64,000 nt of DNA from Actinomycetota bacterium. GTDB taxonomy: Bacteria; Actinomycetota; Actinomycetes; Nanopelagicales; Nanopelagicaceae. Positions 47,367 to 58,716 of this stretch are shown piece after piece (positions within the stretch are counted from its first letter, which is position 1; each line of letters starts with the position of its first letter). The notes under the pieces are model-generated. The model was not told the origin of the DNA. It saw only the letters and a program-made list of their open reading frames with translations, and did no database searches. The position numbers and the translations under genes are program-made. The DNA lies in contig CANFRP010000003.1 in assembly GCA_947449535.1 (NCBI GenBank), positions 1-64,000 of the forward strand. Direction: 5' to 3'.

Positions 47367-48044
47367 CTGTACTCTCGACTTAACCAATCACTCGGCGCCA
47401 CGGTTAAGGATGAGTTACTAGAACTCGCACTTACTCACCGTTCATTTGCTTATGAATCGGGTGGAATTCCCACCAACGAACGCTTGGAATTTTTAGGCGA
47501 TAGCGTTCTCGGGCTCGTTGTTACCGAAGAGCTCTACATCCATTTTCCCGATCTCGACGAATCACGTCTCTCACCACTGCGTTCTGGCGTAGTAAATATG
47601 CGCGCGCTCGCAGATCTCGCTCGCCAACTTCACCTCGGTGAATACCTTCGAATCGGTAAAGGCGAAGAGTCCACTAATGGGCGCGATAAGAATTCAATAC
47701 TTGCTGACACTCTGGAAGCCCTAGTGGGAGCAATTTATTTACAACATGGATTTATTAAGACTTCGGAGATTATTCTGGAATGGTTCAAGCCACTTATTAC
47801 TAGCGCTAACGAGCAGGGAATTGGGCTCGATGGAAAGACCGCTCTGCAAGAGCTAGTTGCATCCAAGAGCCTTGGCGCACCCGAATATGTAGTTGAAGAA
47901 TCTGGTCCCGATCACGATAAGAGTTTTACCGCAGTCGCTGTCGTGGCAGGGGAGCGATTTGAGATGGGCCATGGAAAGAGTAAGCGGGAAGCCGAACAAG
48001 CCGCAGCAAAATTGGCATATGAGGTTCTTAACTCTCGAAAGTAG
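47367..48044 (+). CDS. rnc: Ribonuclease III (probable CTG start)
   Basis: A 225-residue RNase III that cleaves double-stranded RNA in rRNA processing. The signature NERLEFLGDSVLG (from about residue 37) and LALTHRSFAYE show that coding begins upstream of the first usable TTG (47484), which would cut the signature. The frame has a stop at 47343 and no ATG, GTG or TTG between. CTG 47367, seven nt after an AAGAGG site, gives the expected N-terminus. The double-stranded RNA-binding domain is at the C-terminus (about 158-224). The usual fpg gene before smc is absent. Confidence 0.9.
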   Translation: MYSRLNQSLGATVKDELLELALTHRSFAYESGGIPTNERLEFLGDSVLGLVVTEELYIHFPDLDESRLSPLRSGVVNMRALADLARQLHLGEYLRIGKGEESTNGRDKNSILADTLEALVGAIYLQHGFIKTSEIILEWFKPLITSANEQGIGLDGKTALQELVASKSLGAPEYVVEESGPDHDKSFTAVAVVAGERFEMGHGKSKREAEQAAAKLAYEVLNSRK

Positions 48045-48101
48045 CGCCACACGCCCCTTCGGCAAGTAAATCTGAGCCTAGATTTCAGATAGGTTCTCCC
48101 T

Positions 48102-51100
48102 GTGTATTTGAAAAGTATGACGCTCAAGGGCTTTAAGTCCTTCGCCTCATCGACCACGCTCAATTTCGAGCCTGGCATTACCTGCGTCGTCGGCCCTAAC
48201 GGTTCTGGAAAATCCAACGTGGTCGATGCCCTCTCCTGGGTTATGGGTGAGCAAGGCGCCAAATCGCTACGTGGCGGCAAGATGGAAGATGTTATTTTCG
48301 CTGGAACATCTGGCCGTGCCCCCCTCGGTCGCGCAGAAGTATCTGTGACGATTGATAACACATCAGGTGTTTTGCCGATCGATTTCACTGAAGTCACTAT
48401 CACGCGAATTCTTTTCCGCAATGGCGCATCTGAATATCAACTCAATGGCGACACCACCCGACTACTCGACATTCAAGAACTACTCAGCGATAGCGGTATC
48501 GGTCGCGAGATGCACGTAATCGTTGGACAAGGCCAGCTCGATGCAATTTTGCTCGCAAATCCAGAGGAGCGTCGGGCATTCATCGAAGAAGCTGCTGGAG
48601 TTTTGAAGCACCGCAAGCGGAAAGAGAAGGCAATTCGCAAGCTCGATTCGATGCAGGCGAATCTTGCTCGTATTCAAGACCTCACCGTTGAACTTCGCCG
48701 CCAACTCAAGCCACTCGGCAAGCAAGCTGAAGTTGCTCGTAAAGCTTCTGTCATTCAATCCGATGTTCGTGATTCACGCTTGCGTATCTTGGCTGATGAT
48801 CTTTTACAGCTTCGATCTACCCAAGATGCAGAAGTTGCGGATGAGACTTCGCTTCGCCTTCGTCGCGATGAGGTAGAGAAAGCGCTCAATCAATCACGCG
48901 CTCGCGAAGAAGAGATCGACCGAGTCACAGCGGAGGAGAGCCCGCTTCTTGTTGCTGCTCAAGAGAATTACTACAAACTCACCGCTCAACGGGAAAAATT
49001 CCGCGGTGTGCAAAATCTTTCATCAGAGCGTGCCCGGTTCCTCTCGGAAGAGGCGGAAGAAGCGAGATCAAGTGGTCGCGATCCGGAAGCTATGGAATCG
49101 GAAGCAAAGGTATTGCGTGAAGAAGAGCGCGGCCTTGCTAGTGAAGTAACGATCTCCTCAACTGCTCTGTCGGCCCAATCAGTTGAGCTCAAAAGAATCG
49201 AAGAACAACTTCTACAAGAAGAAAACGCCGTCTCCGCCGCACTTCGCGCAATTGCTGATCAGCGAGAAGGAACTGCCCGCCAAGAAGGCCATATCAATGG
49301 ACTTCGCTCTCGCATCGATGCCACAAACGCTGAGACAACTCGTCTGACTAATTCTCGTGATGCAGCGGCCGCAAGACTTCGATCCTTCCAAGAGGAGTAC
49401 GCACTTCTCGAAACTCAAATTGCTAGCTTGGATGCATCTGAGCCTGGCCTTGATTCTGAATTTGAAAATGCAAAGAACGCACTTGCCACAGTAACTGCTG
49501 AGCATGTTGCACTTCTTGAAAAGGAGCGAGAAGCAGAGCGCTCCCGATCTGGACTAGAGGCTCGACTTCGCGCACTTCAAGAATCACTCGAACATCGCGA
49601 TGGTTCAGAAGCACTTATCGGAGGACGTGGGGGAGTGCAAGTTCGCGGACGTCTCGCCTCATTGATCAACGTCACCAACGGTTGGGAAGCTGCAGTAGCA
49701 GCAGCGCTCGGACCGCTCTCTGACTCAGTTGTTGTCGCTAGCGTTTCCAATGCAGTTTCTGCTCTCACCATGTTGAAGAGTGAATCTGCTGGACAATCAG
49801 AGATCCTGGTCATTGATCAGAACAATGAAATGGCGCGTTCTAGTCGCACAATTCCAGCTGGATTCACCGCTCTTGCGAGCTTGGTTTCCTCCACTGAAAT
49901 CTCATCAGTTATGCAGAACTTGCTCGCAGGTTTTGTGGCTGTTGAAAATTTGCAAGAAGCGCAGCGTGCACTTGAAGCCGATGCCTCCTGTATTGCGGTC
50001 ACCCGTGATGGAGATGTCCTCAGTCGAATTCGCGTTCGCGGTGGCTCTACCGGCAATAATTCTGCGATCGAAATCTCTGCCATGGTGGAGAAAGCACAAA
50101 CCCAACTCAATGAAATTATTGTTACCTGCGATCGTTTAAAGTTCGAGCTTGTTCGTGCAGAAGAAGAGATGAACTCCCGTAAGAACACCTACGAAATAGC
50201 GCTCTCCAAGCTCAATGACTCTGATGCAAAGATGTCTGGCCTGGCCGAACAGATGGCTGTCGCCGGACAAAATGTGAAGAGCGCGCAAGCAGAAGTAGAT
50301 CGCGTGACCGCATCGCTCACAGAAGCGACAGAACAACGCGCCAATGATGAGCGGGATTTATCTGCCGCGATTGCCCAATTTGAATCGCAACAAGAGCCAA
50401 CAGAGCCAGATCTCACACATCTGGAAGACCTTCGCTCAAAAGTCTCTGCTGCCCGTTCGCTGGAAGTTGAAGCGCGACTTGAACTTCGCACTTTAGAAGA
50501 GCGCCTGACAGCACTTGCAGCTCGCGCACTATCACTGGAGCAATCAGCAATTCATGAACGCGAATCAGCTACACGCGCAGTCTCTCGGCGGGAACAACGC
50601 GCCGTGGCCGCCCTTACCGCTCAAGCTGTGGCAGATGCCGCTTATGAAGCACTCATTCAAATTGAAGTCTCAATCTCTAAAGCAGCAGCAGAACGCGAGC
50701 GACTAGAAATTTCACGTTCTGATCGTGAAGGCGAAATTCTCTCCGTCCGCGCCAGGGCGCGTGAGCTCACAACCGAACTTGATGCACTGACCTCTAGCGT
50801 TCACCGCGATGAGATTGCTCGCGCAGAACAACGCCTACGGATCGAGCAACTTGAAGTTCGCGCAGTTGAAGAATTGGGCGTCGATGTCGCCACGCTCGTC
50901 AATGAATACGGCCCATCAAATGATGTCCCAACATTTGTTGAAGATGAGGAAGGTAATTTTGTTCCTGGCGAATTGATTCCTTATCGCCGCGATCAGCAAG
51001 AGAAGCGTCTGGCACAAGCAGAGCGCTCACTAGTTCTTCTCGGCAAGATCAACCCACTCGCACTCGAGGAATACACCTCACTTGAAGAGCGTCTGCGTTA

Positions 51101-51650
51101 CTTGGCTGAGCAGCTTGAAGATCTCAAGAAAACCAAGCGCGATCTGCTCGACATCATTAAAGAAGTTGACGACAAAGTGCAACAGATCTTCAAAGATGCC
51201 TATGACGATGTTGCGCGCGAGTTCGAAACCATCTTTGCGCGTCTCTTCCCAGGTGGCGATGGCCGCTTGATCATGACCAACCCAGAAGATTTGATGAACG
51301 CTGGCGTTGATGTGGAAGCACGTCCACCAGGAAAGCGCGTTAAGCGATTGTCACTTCTCTCCGGTGGCGAGCGTTCACTCGTTGCAGTTGCACTCCTCGT
51401 AGCCATCTTTAAAGCTCGTCCAAGTCCGTTCTATGTAATGGATGAAGTGGAAGCGGCGCTCGATGACTCAAACCTCAGCCGCCTACTTGGAGTATTTGAA
51501 GAACTGCGCGAGAAGTCTCAGCTGATCGTTATTACTCACCAAAAGCGCACCATGGAGATTGCAGATGCGCTTTATGGCGTCACGATGCGCGGAGATGGAG
51601 TATCAGAAGTGATCTCTCAGCGTCTGCGCGACACCGAAACTGTCTCCTAA
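48102..51650 (+). CDS. smc: Chromosome partition protein Smc
   Basis: An 1182-residue SMC ATPase for chromosome condensation and segregation. Walker A GPNGSGKSNV at 31-40; two long coiled coils around a hinge domain (about residues 505-660, RGRLASLINVTNGWEAAVAAALGP); C-terminal signature LLSGGERSLVAVAL and Walker B FYVMDEVEAALDD. Full length. GTG start. Its partners ScpA and ScpB are not in the window. It is followed by ftsY 14 bp later. Confidence 0.97.
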   Translation: MYLKSMTLKGFKSFASSTTLNFEPGITCVVGPNGSGKSNVVDALSWVMGEQGAKSLRGGKMEDVIFAGTSGRAPLGRAEVSVTIDNTSGVLPIDFTEVTITRILFRNGASEYQLNGDTTRLLDIQELLSDSGIGREMHVIVGQGQLDAILLANPEERRAFIEEAAGVLKHRKRKEKAIRKLDSMQANLARIQDLTVELRRQLKPLGKQAEVARKASVIQSDVRDSRLRILADDLLQLRSTQDAEVADETSLRLRRDEVEKALNQSRAREEEIDRVTAEESPLLVAAQENYYKLTAQREKFRGVQNLSSERARFLSEEAEEARSSGRDPEAMESEAKVLREEERGLASEVTISSTALSAQSVELKRIEEQLLQEENAVSAALRAIADQREGTARQEGHINGLRSRIDATNAETTRLTNSRDAAAARLRSFQEEYALLETQIASLDASEPGLDSEFENAKNALATVTAEHVALLEKEREAERSRSGLEARLRALQESLEHRDGSEALIGGRGGVQVRGRLASLINVTNGWEAAVAAALGPLSDSVVVASVSNAVSALTMLKSESAGQSEILVIDQNNEMARSSRTIPAGFTALASLVSSTEISSVMQNLLAGFVAVENLQEAQRALEADASCIAVTRDGDVLSRIRVRGGSTGNNSAIEISAMVEKAQTQLNEIIVTCDRLKFELVRAEEEMNSRKNTYEIALSKLNDSDAKMSGLAEQMAVAGQNVKSAQAEVDRVTASLTEATEQRANDERDLSAAIAQFESQQEPTEPDLTHLEDLRSKVSAARSLEVEARLELRTLEERLTALAARALSLEQSAIHERESATRAVSRREQRAVAALTAQAVADAAYEALIQIEVSISKAAAERERLEISRSDREGEILSVRARARELTTELDALTSSVHRDEIARAEQRLRIEQLEVRAVEELGVDVATLVNEYGPSNDVPTFVEDEEGNFVPGELIPYRRDQQEKRLAQAERSLVLLGKINPLALEEYTSLEERLRYLAEQLEDLKKTKRDLLDIIKEVDDKVQQIFKDAYDDVAREFETIFARLFPGGDGRLIMTNPEDLMNAGVDVEARPPGKRVKRLSLLSGGERSLVAVALLVAIFKARPSPFYVMDEVEAALDDSNLSRLLGVFEELREKSQLIVITHQKRTMEIADALYGVTMRGDGVSEVISQRLRDTETVS

Positions 51651-51664
51651 TTTAGCGATCTCTA

Positions 51665-52504
51665 ATGGCGCTCTTTAGCAAACTCTTCTCCAAACTCCGC
51701 GGTGGGTCACCGTCATCTGCGGATTGGGAAGAGATTGAACGCTCATTGATTGAATCTGATTTAGGTGCAACAAATTCCGCCGAAATTATTGCGTTGGCCA
51801 AGAAAGTAAAAGCAGATGAGATTGAGCAATCTGTTTCTGAAGCACTCACGGGTTGGTTGAGCCGCGCTCCTCGATCTTTGGCATCGCACCCCGAGCGGAT
51901 CACCACGGTATTGGTTGTCGGCGTTAATGGCACTGGCAAGACAACATCCTCTGCCAAATTAGTCTCACTGTTGAAATCCCAAAATAGGAAGATTGTTTTA
52001 GGTGCAGCTGATACTTTTCGCGCGGCGGCGATTGAACAATTACAGACCTGGGGTGAACGCCTAGATGTTCCGGTTGTTGCAGGAGTGGCGAATGGAGATC
52101 CGGCATCGGTTGCATTTGACGCAGCGACAAAGGCAAAGGGCGATGGCGCTGATTATTTAATTATTGATACAGCAGGGCGACTGCATACAAAATCAGGGCT
52201 AATGGATGAGCTCGGAAAAGTTCGCCGAGTGATTGAAAAAGTAACTCCAGTCGATGAAGTTCTCCTCGTTGTCGATGCCACCACGGGTCAAAATGGAATT
52301 GCGCAAGCGAAAACCTTTATTGAAAGTGTGGCCGTCACTGGTCTGATCCTGACCAAAATGGATGGCTCGGCCAAGGGCGGTATTGCTCTCGCCATTGAGC
52401 GCGAGACTGGCCTGCCCGTGAAATTTGTGGGCACCGGGGAGGGCGCAGGGGATTTTGCCCCCTTCGATTCCACCGCCTACGTGAATGGCTTAACACAGTC
52501 TTAA
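51665..52504 (+). CDS. ftsY: Signal recognition particle receptor FtsY
   Basis: A 279-residue SRP receptor GTPase. G1 GVNGTGKTT (86-94), DTFRAAA, DTAGRLHTK and TKMDGSAKGG are complete, giving the NG domain. The acidic N-terminal A domain, and the N-terminal transmembrane segment seen in many actinobacterial FtsY (usually 400 or more residues), are missing. Membrane contact must rely on the short amphipathic N-terminus (MALFSKLFSKLRGG). It pairs with Ffh encoded at 56543. Confidence 0.96.
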   Translation: MALFSKLFSKLRGGSPSSADWEEIERSLIESDLGATNSAEIIALAKKVKADEIEQSVSEALTGWLSRAPRSLASHPERITTVLVVGVNGTGKTTSSAKLVSLLKSQNRKIVLGAADTFRAAAIEQLQTWGERLDVPVVAGVANGDPASVAFDAATKAKGDGADYLIIDTAGRLHTKSGLMDELGKVRRVIEKVTPVDEVLLVVDATTGQNGIAQAKTFIESVAVTGLILTKMDGSAKGGIALAIERETGLPVKFVGTGEGAGDFAPFDSTAYVNGLTQS

Positions 52505-52642
52505 CACAACGCCCCAAAGTGTGACCTGACCGAAATACTTCCCTCGATCACCTGTAACTCCGCCTAGAGAAGGTTCACCTATCTCAATGGGGAGAGTTCG
52601 ACTTATCTTGAACTAAATACTTGAACTCAATTGGAGTAAATA

Positions 52643-54255
<1,613 letters not shown>

Positions 54256-54271
54256 TCAGTAGGCTTAAAAC

Positions 54272-56533
54272 ATGGGGACCCGAGAGCGACGTGAACGTTC
54301 TGATCTGAACGATCGCGAACTCTCGGGTCTTTTTCATGCAGCCATTAGCTCGCATGTGGAGAATGTAGATTCGATCGCGCTTGCAGCAGTAGGCGGCTAT
54401 GGCCGTGGTGAATTATCTCCGGGCTCAGATCTAGATCTCCTCATCATTCATGATGGCAGTACCAGTGCCGAAAAACTTCAAGAATTTGTCAACGCACTTC
54501 TCTACCCATTGTGGGATGCGGGCAAGGCGGTTGATCATTCTGTTCGAACTCGCGCAGAGACACGTGAAATTGCGGATGAAGATATTCGAGTACTACAGGG
54601 TTTGCTCGATATTCGATATATCGCCGGAAACCAAGATTTGGTCGCAGCTGTCGGCGATGATGCTTTAGAAGATTGGCGTAAGAACTACAAACGAAATCTT
54701 CCGAAGTTGCGAGCATCTGTCCAAGAACGAGCTGCGCGATCTGGCGAACTTGCATTCCTCTTGGAGCCCGACCTCAAAGAGGCGCGAGGTGGATTGCGCG
54801 ATGTACATGCCCTGCGAGCGATTGCCACAAGTGGCGTTGTCTCCGTTGCGTTAGATCGAGTGGCGCGTGCTGAATTAGTACTCTCCAACGTTCGAGATGC
54901 ACTTCACGATCAGACTGGCCGCAACCGGGATCAATTATTACTACCTGAACAAGATCGGGTTGCTGCTCTCTTAGATTATTCAGATGCTGATGCCTTAATG
55001 CTCGATGTAGCCAAAGCAGCTCGCTCGGTGGATTACGTAATGGATCTGACATGGAACAGAATTGATGAAGGTAAGCCTCGTTCCTTTTTTAAGCGAGAGA
55101 AATCCGAAGTTGTCGGCAAAGGGCTCGTGACTAGTGGGCGAGAAGTTGAAATTGCAGATGAACATGAGATCGCCAATGATCCCGGTCTTGGATTGCGCGC
55201 AGCAGCGATCGCTGCCCAAAAAGGGTTGCCAATCTCGATTGAGAGTTGTATCGCTTTGGCCGAGAATTTCTCTCCGATCGCGGTGCCATGGCCGCGACAG
55301 TCTCGGGAAGATCTCGTTGCATTGATCGGTGCCGGATCTTCAATGATTCGAGTTTTTGAAGCGTTGGACCAAGAGAGCTTGATCGCAAAGTGGATTCCTG
55401 AATGGGAGCATGTTCGATTTTTGCCACAGCGCAATGTTCTCCATCGCCATACTGTGGATCGCCATATGTTAGAGACGGCTGTTCGAGCCTCGCTTCTCAC
55501 ACGTACCGTTCATCGCCCCGACCTCCTCCTGATTGCAGCTCTACTTCACGATATAGGCAAAGGATTTCCCAATAAGGATCACTCTGAATATGGCGAGGAG
55601 TTGATTGCTTCGGTAGGAGAACGATTGGGATTTTCTTCAGCTGATACTGCGACCCTGGCACTTTTAGTGAAACACCATCTCTTACTCTCCTCGGTTGCCA
55701 CGCGTCGTGATCTTGATGATCCAGAAACCATAAATTTTGTGGTGGGTGCCATTGATTCACCGGAAACTTTAGAAATATTGCATGCCCTCTCCATCGCTGA
55801 TGGGGAAGCAACCGGGCGAGCTGCATGGAGTGATTGGAAAGCCGGTCTGGTTTCAGATCTGGTGAGTAGATGTCTGGCAGCAATGTCGGGCATCAAGCCT
55901 GCGTCCAAGCCCGAATTGACCGAGGAGCAATTGCGAAAGCTATCCACCAAAGAATTAGATGTTTCGATTACTCCGGGGGAGAGTACATATGAAATTGAAA
56001 TTCTCGCACCTGATCAAGTAGGGCTACTGGCAGCTGTAGCTGGCGTCTTTAGTATTTCCCGAATGGATGTCCGTTCTGCTCGAACGCGAACTCACCAAGA
56101 TTTTGTTCTGATGAAATGGAATGTGGCGCTCGACGCTAATGCACCGCTGCCTGAACGTGATCGCTTTATTGAACTTCTCAAAAAAGCACTGGATGGCGAA
56201 ATTGACTTAAATCGAAAAATTGATGATCGCATTGATACCTATCGCAAATATCCTGGCATTCCGGTCCCGCCGCCTGTGGTTACGGCGACAAATGACATAG
56301 CCACCAAAGCAACCGTTATTGAAGTTCGGATGCATGATCGTCCGGGCGTTCTCTATACGGTGGCAAAAGCAATCACTCGATTTGGCGTAGATATTAATTC
56401 CGCGATCGTTGCGACTTTAGGCGCAGAAGCATTTGATACTTTGTATGTGAGTGATCTCAATGGGGAAGCCCTGGATGAAGGGCGCGCGAAACTCCTAGCG
56501 GCCCAAGTCGAAAAGTTTTTATTGACCCAGTAG
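54272..56533 (+). CDS. glnD: PII nucleotidyltransferase/nucleotidyl-removing enzyme GlnD
   Basis: A 753-residue sensor enzyme modifying PII according to nitrogen status. Nucleotidyltransferase motif GGYGRGELSPGSDLDLLI (about 41-58), a helical linker, an HD phosphohydrolase domain (AALLHDIGKGF near 420), and two C-terminal ACT domains (near 575-650 and 680-753) that bind glutamine. In Streptomyces the orthologue adenylylates PII. Directly downstream of glnK and 9 nt before ffh. Confidence 0.95.
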   Translation: MGTRERRERSDLNDRELSGLFHAAISSHVENVDSIALAAVGGYGRGELSPGSDLDLLIIHDGSTSAEKLQEFVNALLYPLWDAGKAVDHSVRTRAETREIADEDIRVLQGLLDIRYIAGNQDLVAAVGDDALEDWRKNYKRNLPKLRASVQERAARSGELAFLLEPDLKEARGGLRDVHALRAIATSGVVSVALDRVARAELVLSNVRDALHDQTGRNRDQLLLPEQDRVAALLDYSDADALMLDVAKAARSVDYVMDLTWNRIDEGKPRSFFKREKSEVVGKGLVTSGREVEIADEHEIANDPGLGLRAAAIAAQKGLPISIESCIALAENFSPIAVPWPRQSREDLVALIGAGSSMIRVFEALDQESLIAKWIPEWEHVRFLPQRNVLHRHTVDRHMLETAVRASLLTRTVHRPDLLLIAALLHDIGKGFPNKDHSEYGEELIASVGERLGFSSADTATLALLVKHHLLLSSVATRRDLDDPETINFVVGAIDSPETLEILHALSIADGEATGRAAWSDWKAGLVSDLVSRCLAAMSGIKPASKPELTEEQLRKLSTKELDVSITPGESTYEIEILAPDQVGLLAAVAGVFSISRMDVRSARTRTHQDFVLMKWNVALDANAPLPERDRFIELLKKALDGEIDLNRKIDDRIDTYRKYPGIPVPPPVVTATNDIATKATVIEVRMHDRPGVLYTVAKAITRFGVDINSAIVATLGAEAFDTLYVSDLNGEALDEGRAKLLAAQVEKFLLTQ

Positions 56534-56542
56534 CCTTGCCGC

Positions 56543-58006
56543 GTGTTCGACTCCCTCTCCGCCAAGTTTGCTAGCGCATTCACCTCTCTGCGTGGGCGCG
56601 GGCGAATTAAGGCGAGCGACCTCGATGAGATTCTCGGCGAAATTCGCGCTGCGCTCCTTGATTCAGATGTAGCTATTTCAGTAGCCGATGGATTTATTGC
56701 CCGCATCAAAGATCGAGTTTCACCAACGTTGGATGAAATTAATAAGAGTACAAATCCATCGCAATCCATTTTTACGGTCGTTAACGAAGAGTTAGTCGCA
56801 ATTCTTGGCGGGAGTGCCCGCCGAATTAGATTGGCGAAGAAGCCACCTACCGTCATTCTCCTTACTGGACTTCAAGGTGCAGGTAAGACAACTCTTGCCG
56901 GCAAGCTCGCCAAATATTTAAAGGATCAAGGCAACACTCCACTTCTCATTGCTTCAGATCTCCAGCGCCCAAATGCGGTCACGCAATTACAAGTTGTAGG
57001 TAAGTCTGTGGGAGTTCCAGTCTTTGCTCCCGAAGCGGGCAATGGAGTTGGCGATCCAGTACGTGTTGCAAAAGATGGCTTGAAATTCGCGGAAGATAAA
57101 TTGCATAACATCGTCATTGTCGATACCGCAGGTCGCCTCGGTATTGATGCAGAGATGATGCAACAAGTTATCCGGATTCGAGATGCAGTTTCACCGGATG
57201 AAATTCTCTTTGTTGTGGATGCAATGATTGGCCAAGATGCGGTGCGCACTGCTCAGGCATTTAATGAAGGCGTGGGCTTTGATGCGGTAGTTCTCACAAA
57301 ACTCGATGGCGATGCCCGCGGTGGCGCAGCGCTCTCCATCACTGAAATCACCGGCAAGCCAATTATGTTTGCCTCAACTGGCGAGAAACTTGGCGATTTT
57401 GATCTCTTCTATCCCGATCGAATGGCCTCTCGAATTCTTGGTCTTGGTGATGTCCAGACCTTAGCCGAACAAGCCAAGAACGCTTTTGATGGAGATGCGG
57501 CAGAGAAGTTAGAGAAGAAGTTTGCGAGCGGGGAGGATTTCACGCTCGATGATTTCCTTGAGCAATTACAAGCGATGAAAAAAATGGGCTCTATGACCAA
57601 GTTGCTCGGAATGCTTCCAGGAGCAAATTCAGGGGCCATGAAGAAACAGATTGATTCCTTTGATGATGCCGAACTTGTTCGCACTCAGGCCATTGTTCAA
57701 TCGATGACTCCAGCCGAGCGATCTAATACAAATTTATTGAATGGATCTCGTCGTGCGCGCATTGCACAGGGAAGTGGCCGCCAAGTCTCAGAAGTGAATT
57801 CATTGGTCGAGCGCTTTACTGGCGCCCAGAAGATGATGAAAGCGATGCGATCAGGTAAAGGAATGCCAGGGGGAATGCAGTTGCCGCCAGGTATGGCCCT
57901 TCCGGGAGGTATGCCAAATATGGGTGCTCCTTCTCCAAAAATTGCGCCTCCGAAGAAGAAATCTCGCTCCGGAAATCCTGCCAAACGGGCAGTTGAAGAG
58001 AGCTAA
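56543..58006 (+). CDS. ffh: Signal recognition particle protein Ffh
   Basis: A 487-residue SRP54 GTPase that targets nascent membrane proteins. N domain (1-95), G1 GLQGAGKTT (109-117), DTAGRLGID, TKLDGDARGG, then the methionine-rich M domain (from about 325: MKKMGSMTKLLGMLPG) that binds 4.5S RNA and signal peptides, and a glycine/proline-methionine-rich tail ending in basic residues. GTG start. FtsY is encoded 4 kb upstream. Confidence 0.97.
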   Translation: MFDSLSAKFASAFTSLRGRGRIKASDLDEILGEIRAALLDSDVAISVADGFIARIKDRVSPTLDEINKSTNPSQSIFTVVNEELVAILGGSARRIRLAKKPPTVILLTGLQGAGKTTLAGKLAKYLKDQGNTPLLIASDLQRPNAVTQLQVVGKSVGVPVFAPEAGNGVGDPVRVAKDGLKFAEDKLHNIVIVDTAGRLGIDAEMMQQVIRIRDAVSPDEILFVVDAMIGQDAVRTAQAFNEGVGFDAVVLTKLDGDARGGAALSITEITGKPIMFASTGEKLGDFDLFYPDRMASRILGLGDVQTLAEQAKNAFDGDAAEKLEKKFASGEDFTLDDFLEQLQAMKKMGSMTKLLGMLPGANSGAMKKQIDSFDDAELVRTQAIVQSMTPAERSNTNLLNGSRRARIAQGSGRQVSEVNSLVERFTGAQKMMKAMRSGKGMPGGMQLPPGMALPGGMPNMGAPSPKIAPPKKKSRSGNPAKRAVEES

Positions 58007-58008
58007 TC

Positions 58009-58021
58009 TCCCAATTTGGGA
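58009..58021. repeat. Palindrome after ffh
   Basis: TCCCAATTTGGGA is a perfect 13-bp palindrome 3 nt after the ffh stop. A second small hairpin (AGGGG/CCCCT, 58058-58074) follows. Neither has a T run, so they are not clear terminators. They occupy the 159-bp gap before rpsP, which must also hold the ribosomal operon promoter. Confidence 0.4.
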
Positions 58022-58165
58022 TCGAGGCTTCAAGATGGCAAGATTGGCCTCCTGTCTAGGGGCCCTCTACCCCTTAGCCCAGACCCATAAACAATGGAAT
58101 GACCGATAAGCAACGCTCCCACTGTTGTGAATTAGTTAGACCGAACATTCAAGGAGAAAGCCTTC

Positions 58166-58714
58166 GTGGCCGTAAAAATTAAACTCATGCGTCTCGGCAA
58201 GATTCGCACACCTCATTACCGTATCGTCGTTGCAGATGCTCGCGTAGCTCGTAACGGTCGCGCAATTGAAGAGATCGGTCGTTACTCACCAATCTCAGAG
58301 CCTTCATTTATTGAAGTTAACTCAGATCGCGCGCAGTACTGGCTCGGCGTTGGTGCACAACCAACCGAAGCCGTTGAGGCGCTATTTAAGATCACCGGTG
58401 ACTGGCAGAAAGCTAAGGGCCTTCCAGGAACTGAAGGAACATTGAAGAAGATCGCACCAAAGGTTGATAAGCGCGTTGCATACGAAGCTGCAGTCAAAGA
58501 TGCGATGAATGAGCCAGCAGATGGCGCCACAACAATGAAGAAGAAGGCTGCAGATAAGTTAGCTGCAAAGGCCAACCCAGTTGTTGAAGAGGCTGTTGTT
58601 GAGACACCAGTAGCAGAGGCACCAGTTGCTGAAGTTGTTGAAGAAGCAGCTCCAGAAGCCGCAGTTGAAGCACCAGTTGCTGACGCTGTCGCCGAAGAAA
58701 GCGCAGCTGAATAA
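58166..58714 (+). CDS. rpsP: 30S ribosomal protein S16 with long acidic tail
   Basis: A 182-residue S16. The S16 core is residues 1-85 ([39 protein letters not shown]). After a middle part comes a low-complexity tail (about 133-182) rich in Ala, Val, Glu and Pro, with repeats such as VEEA and APVA. Actinobacterial S16 proteins often have C-terminal extensions; this one is among the longer. GTG start with AAGGAGAAAG upstream. First gene of rpsP-khpA-rimM-trmD. Confidence 0.96.
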   Translation: MAVKIKLMRLGKIRTPHYRIVVADARVARNGRAIEEIGRYSPISEPSFIEVNSDRAQYWLGVGAQPTEAVEALFKITGDWQKAKGLPGTEGTLKKIAPKVDKRVAYEAAVKDAMNEPADGATTMKKKAADKLAAKANPVVEEAVVETPVAEAPVAEVVEEAAPEAAVEAPVADAVAEESAAE

Positions 58715-58716
58715 TT

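Noticed and set aside
52505..52642. GlnR-box-like sequence ahead of amt (GTAAC-N6-TAGAG)
   Set aside because: Only half of the usual GTnAC-N6-GaAAC pattern matches; a genome-wide motif scan would be needed to support it.
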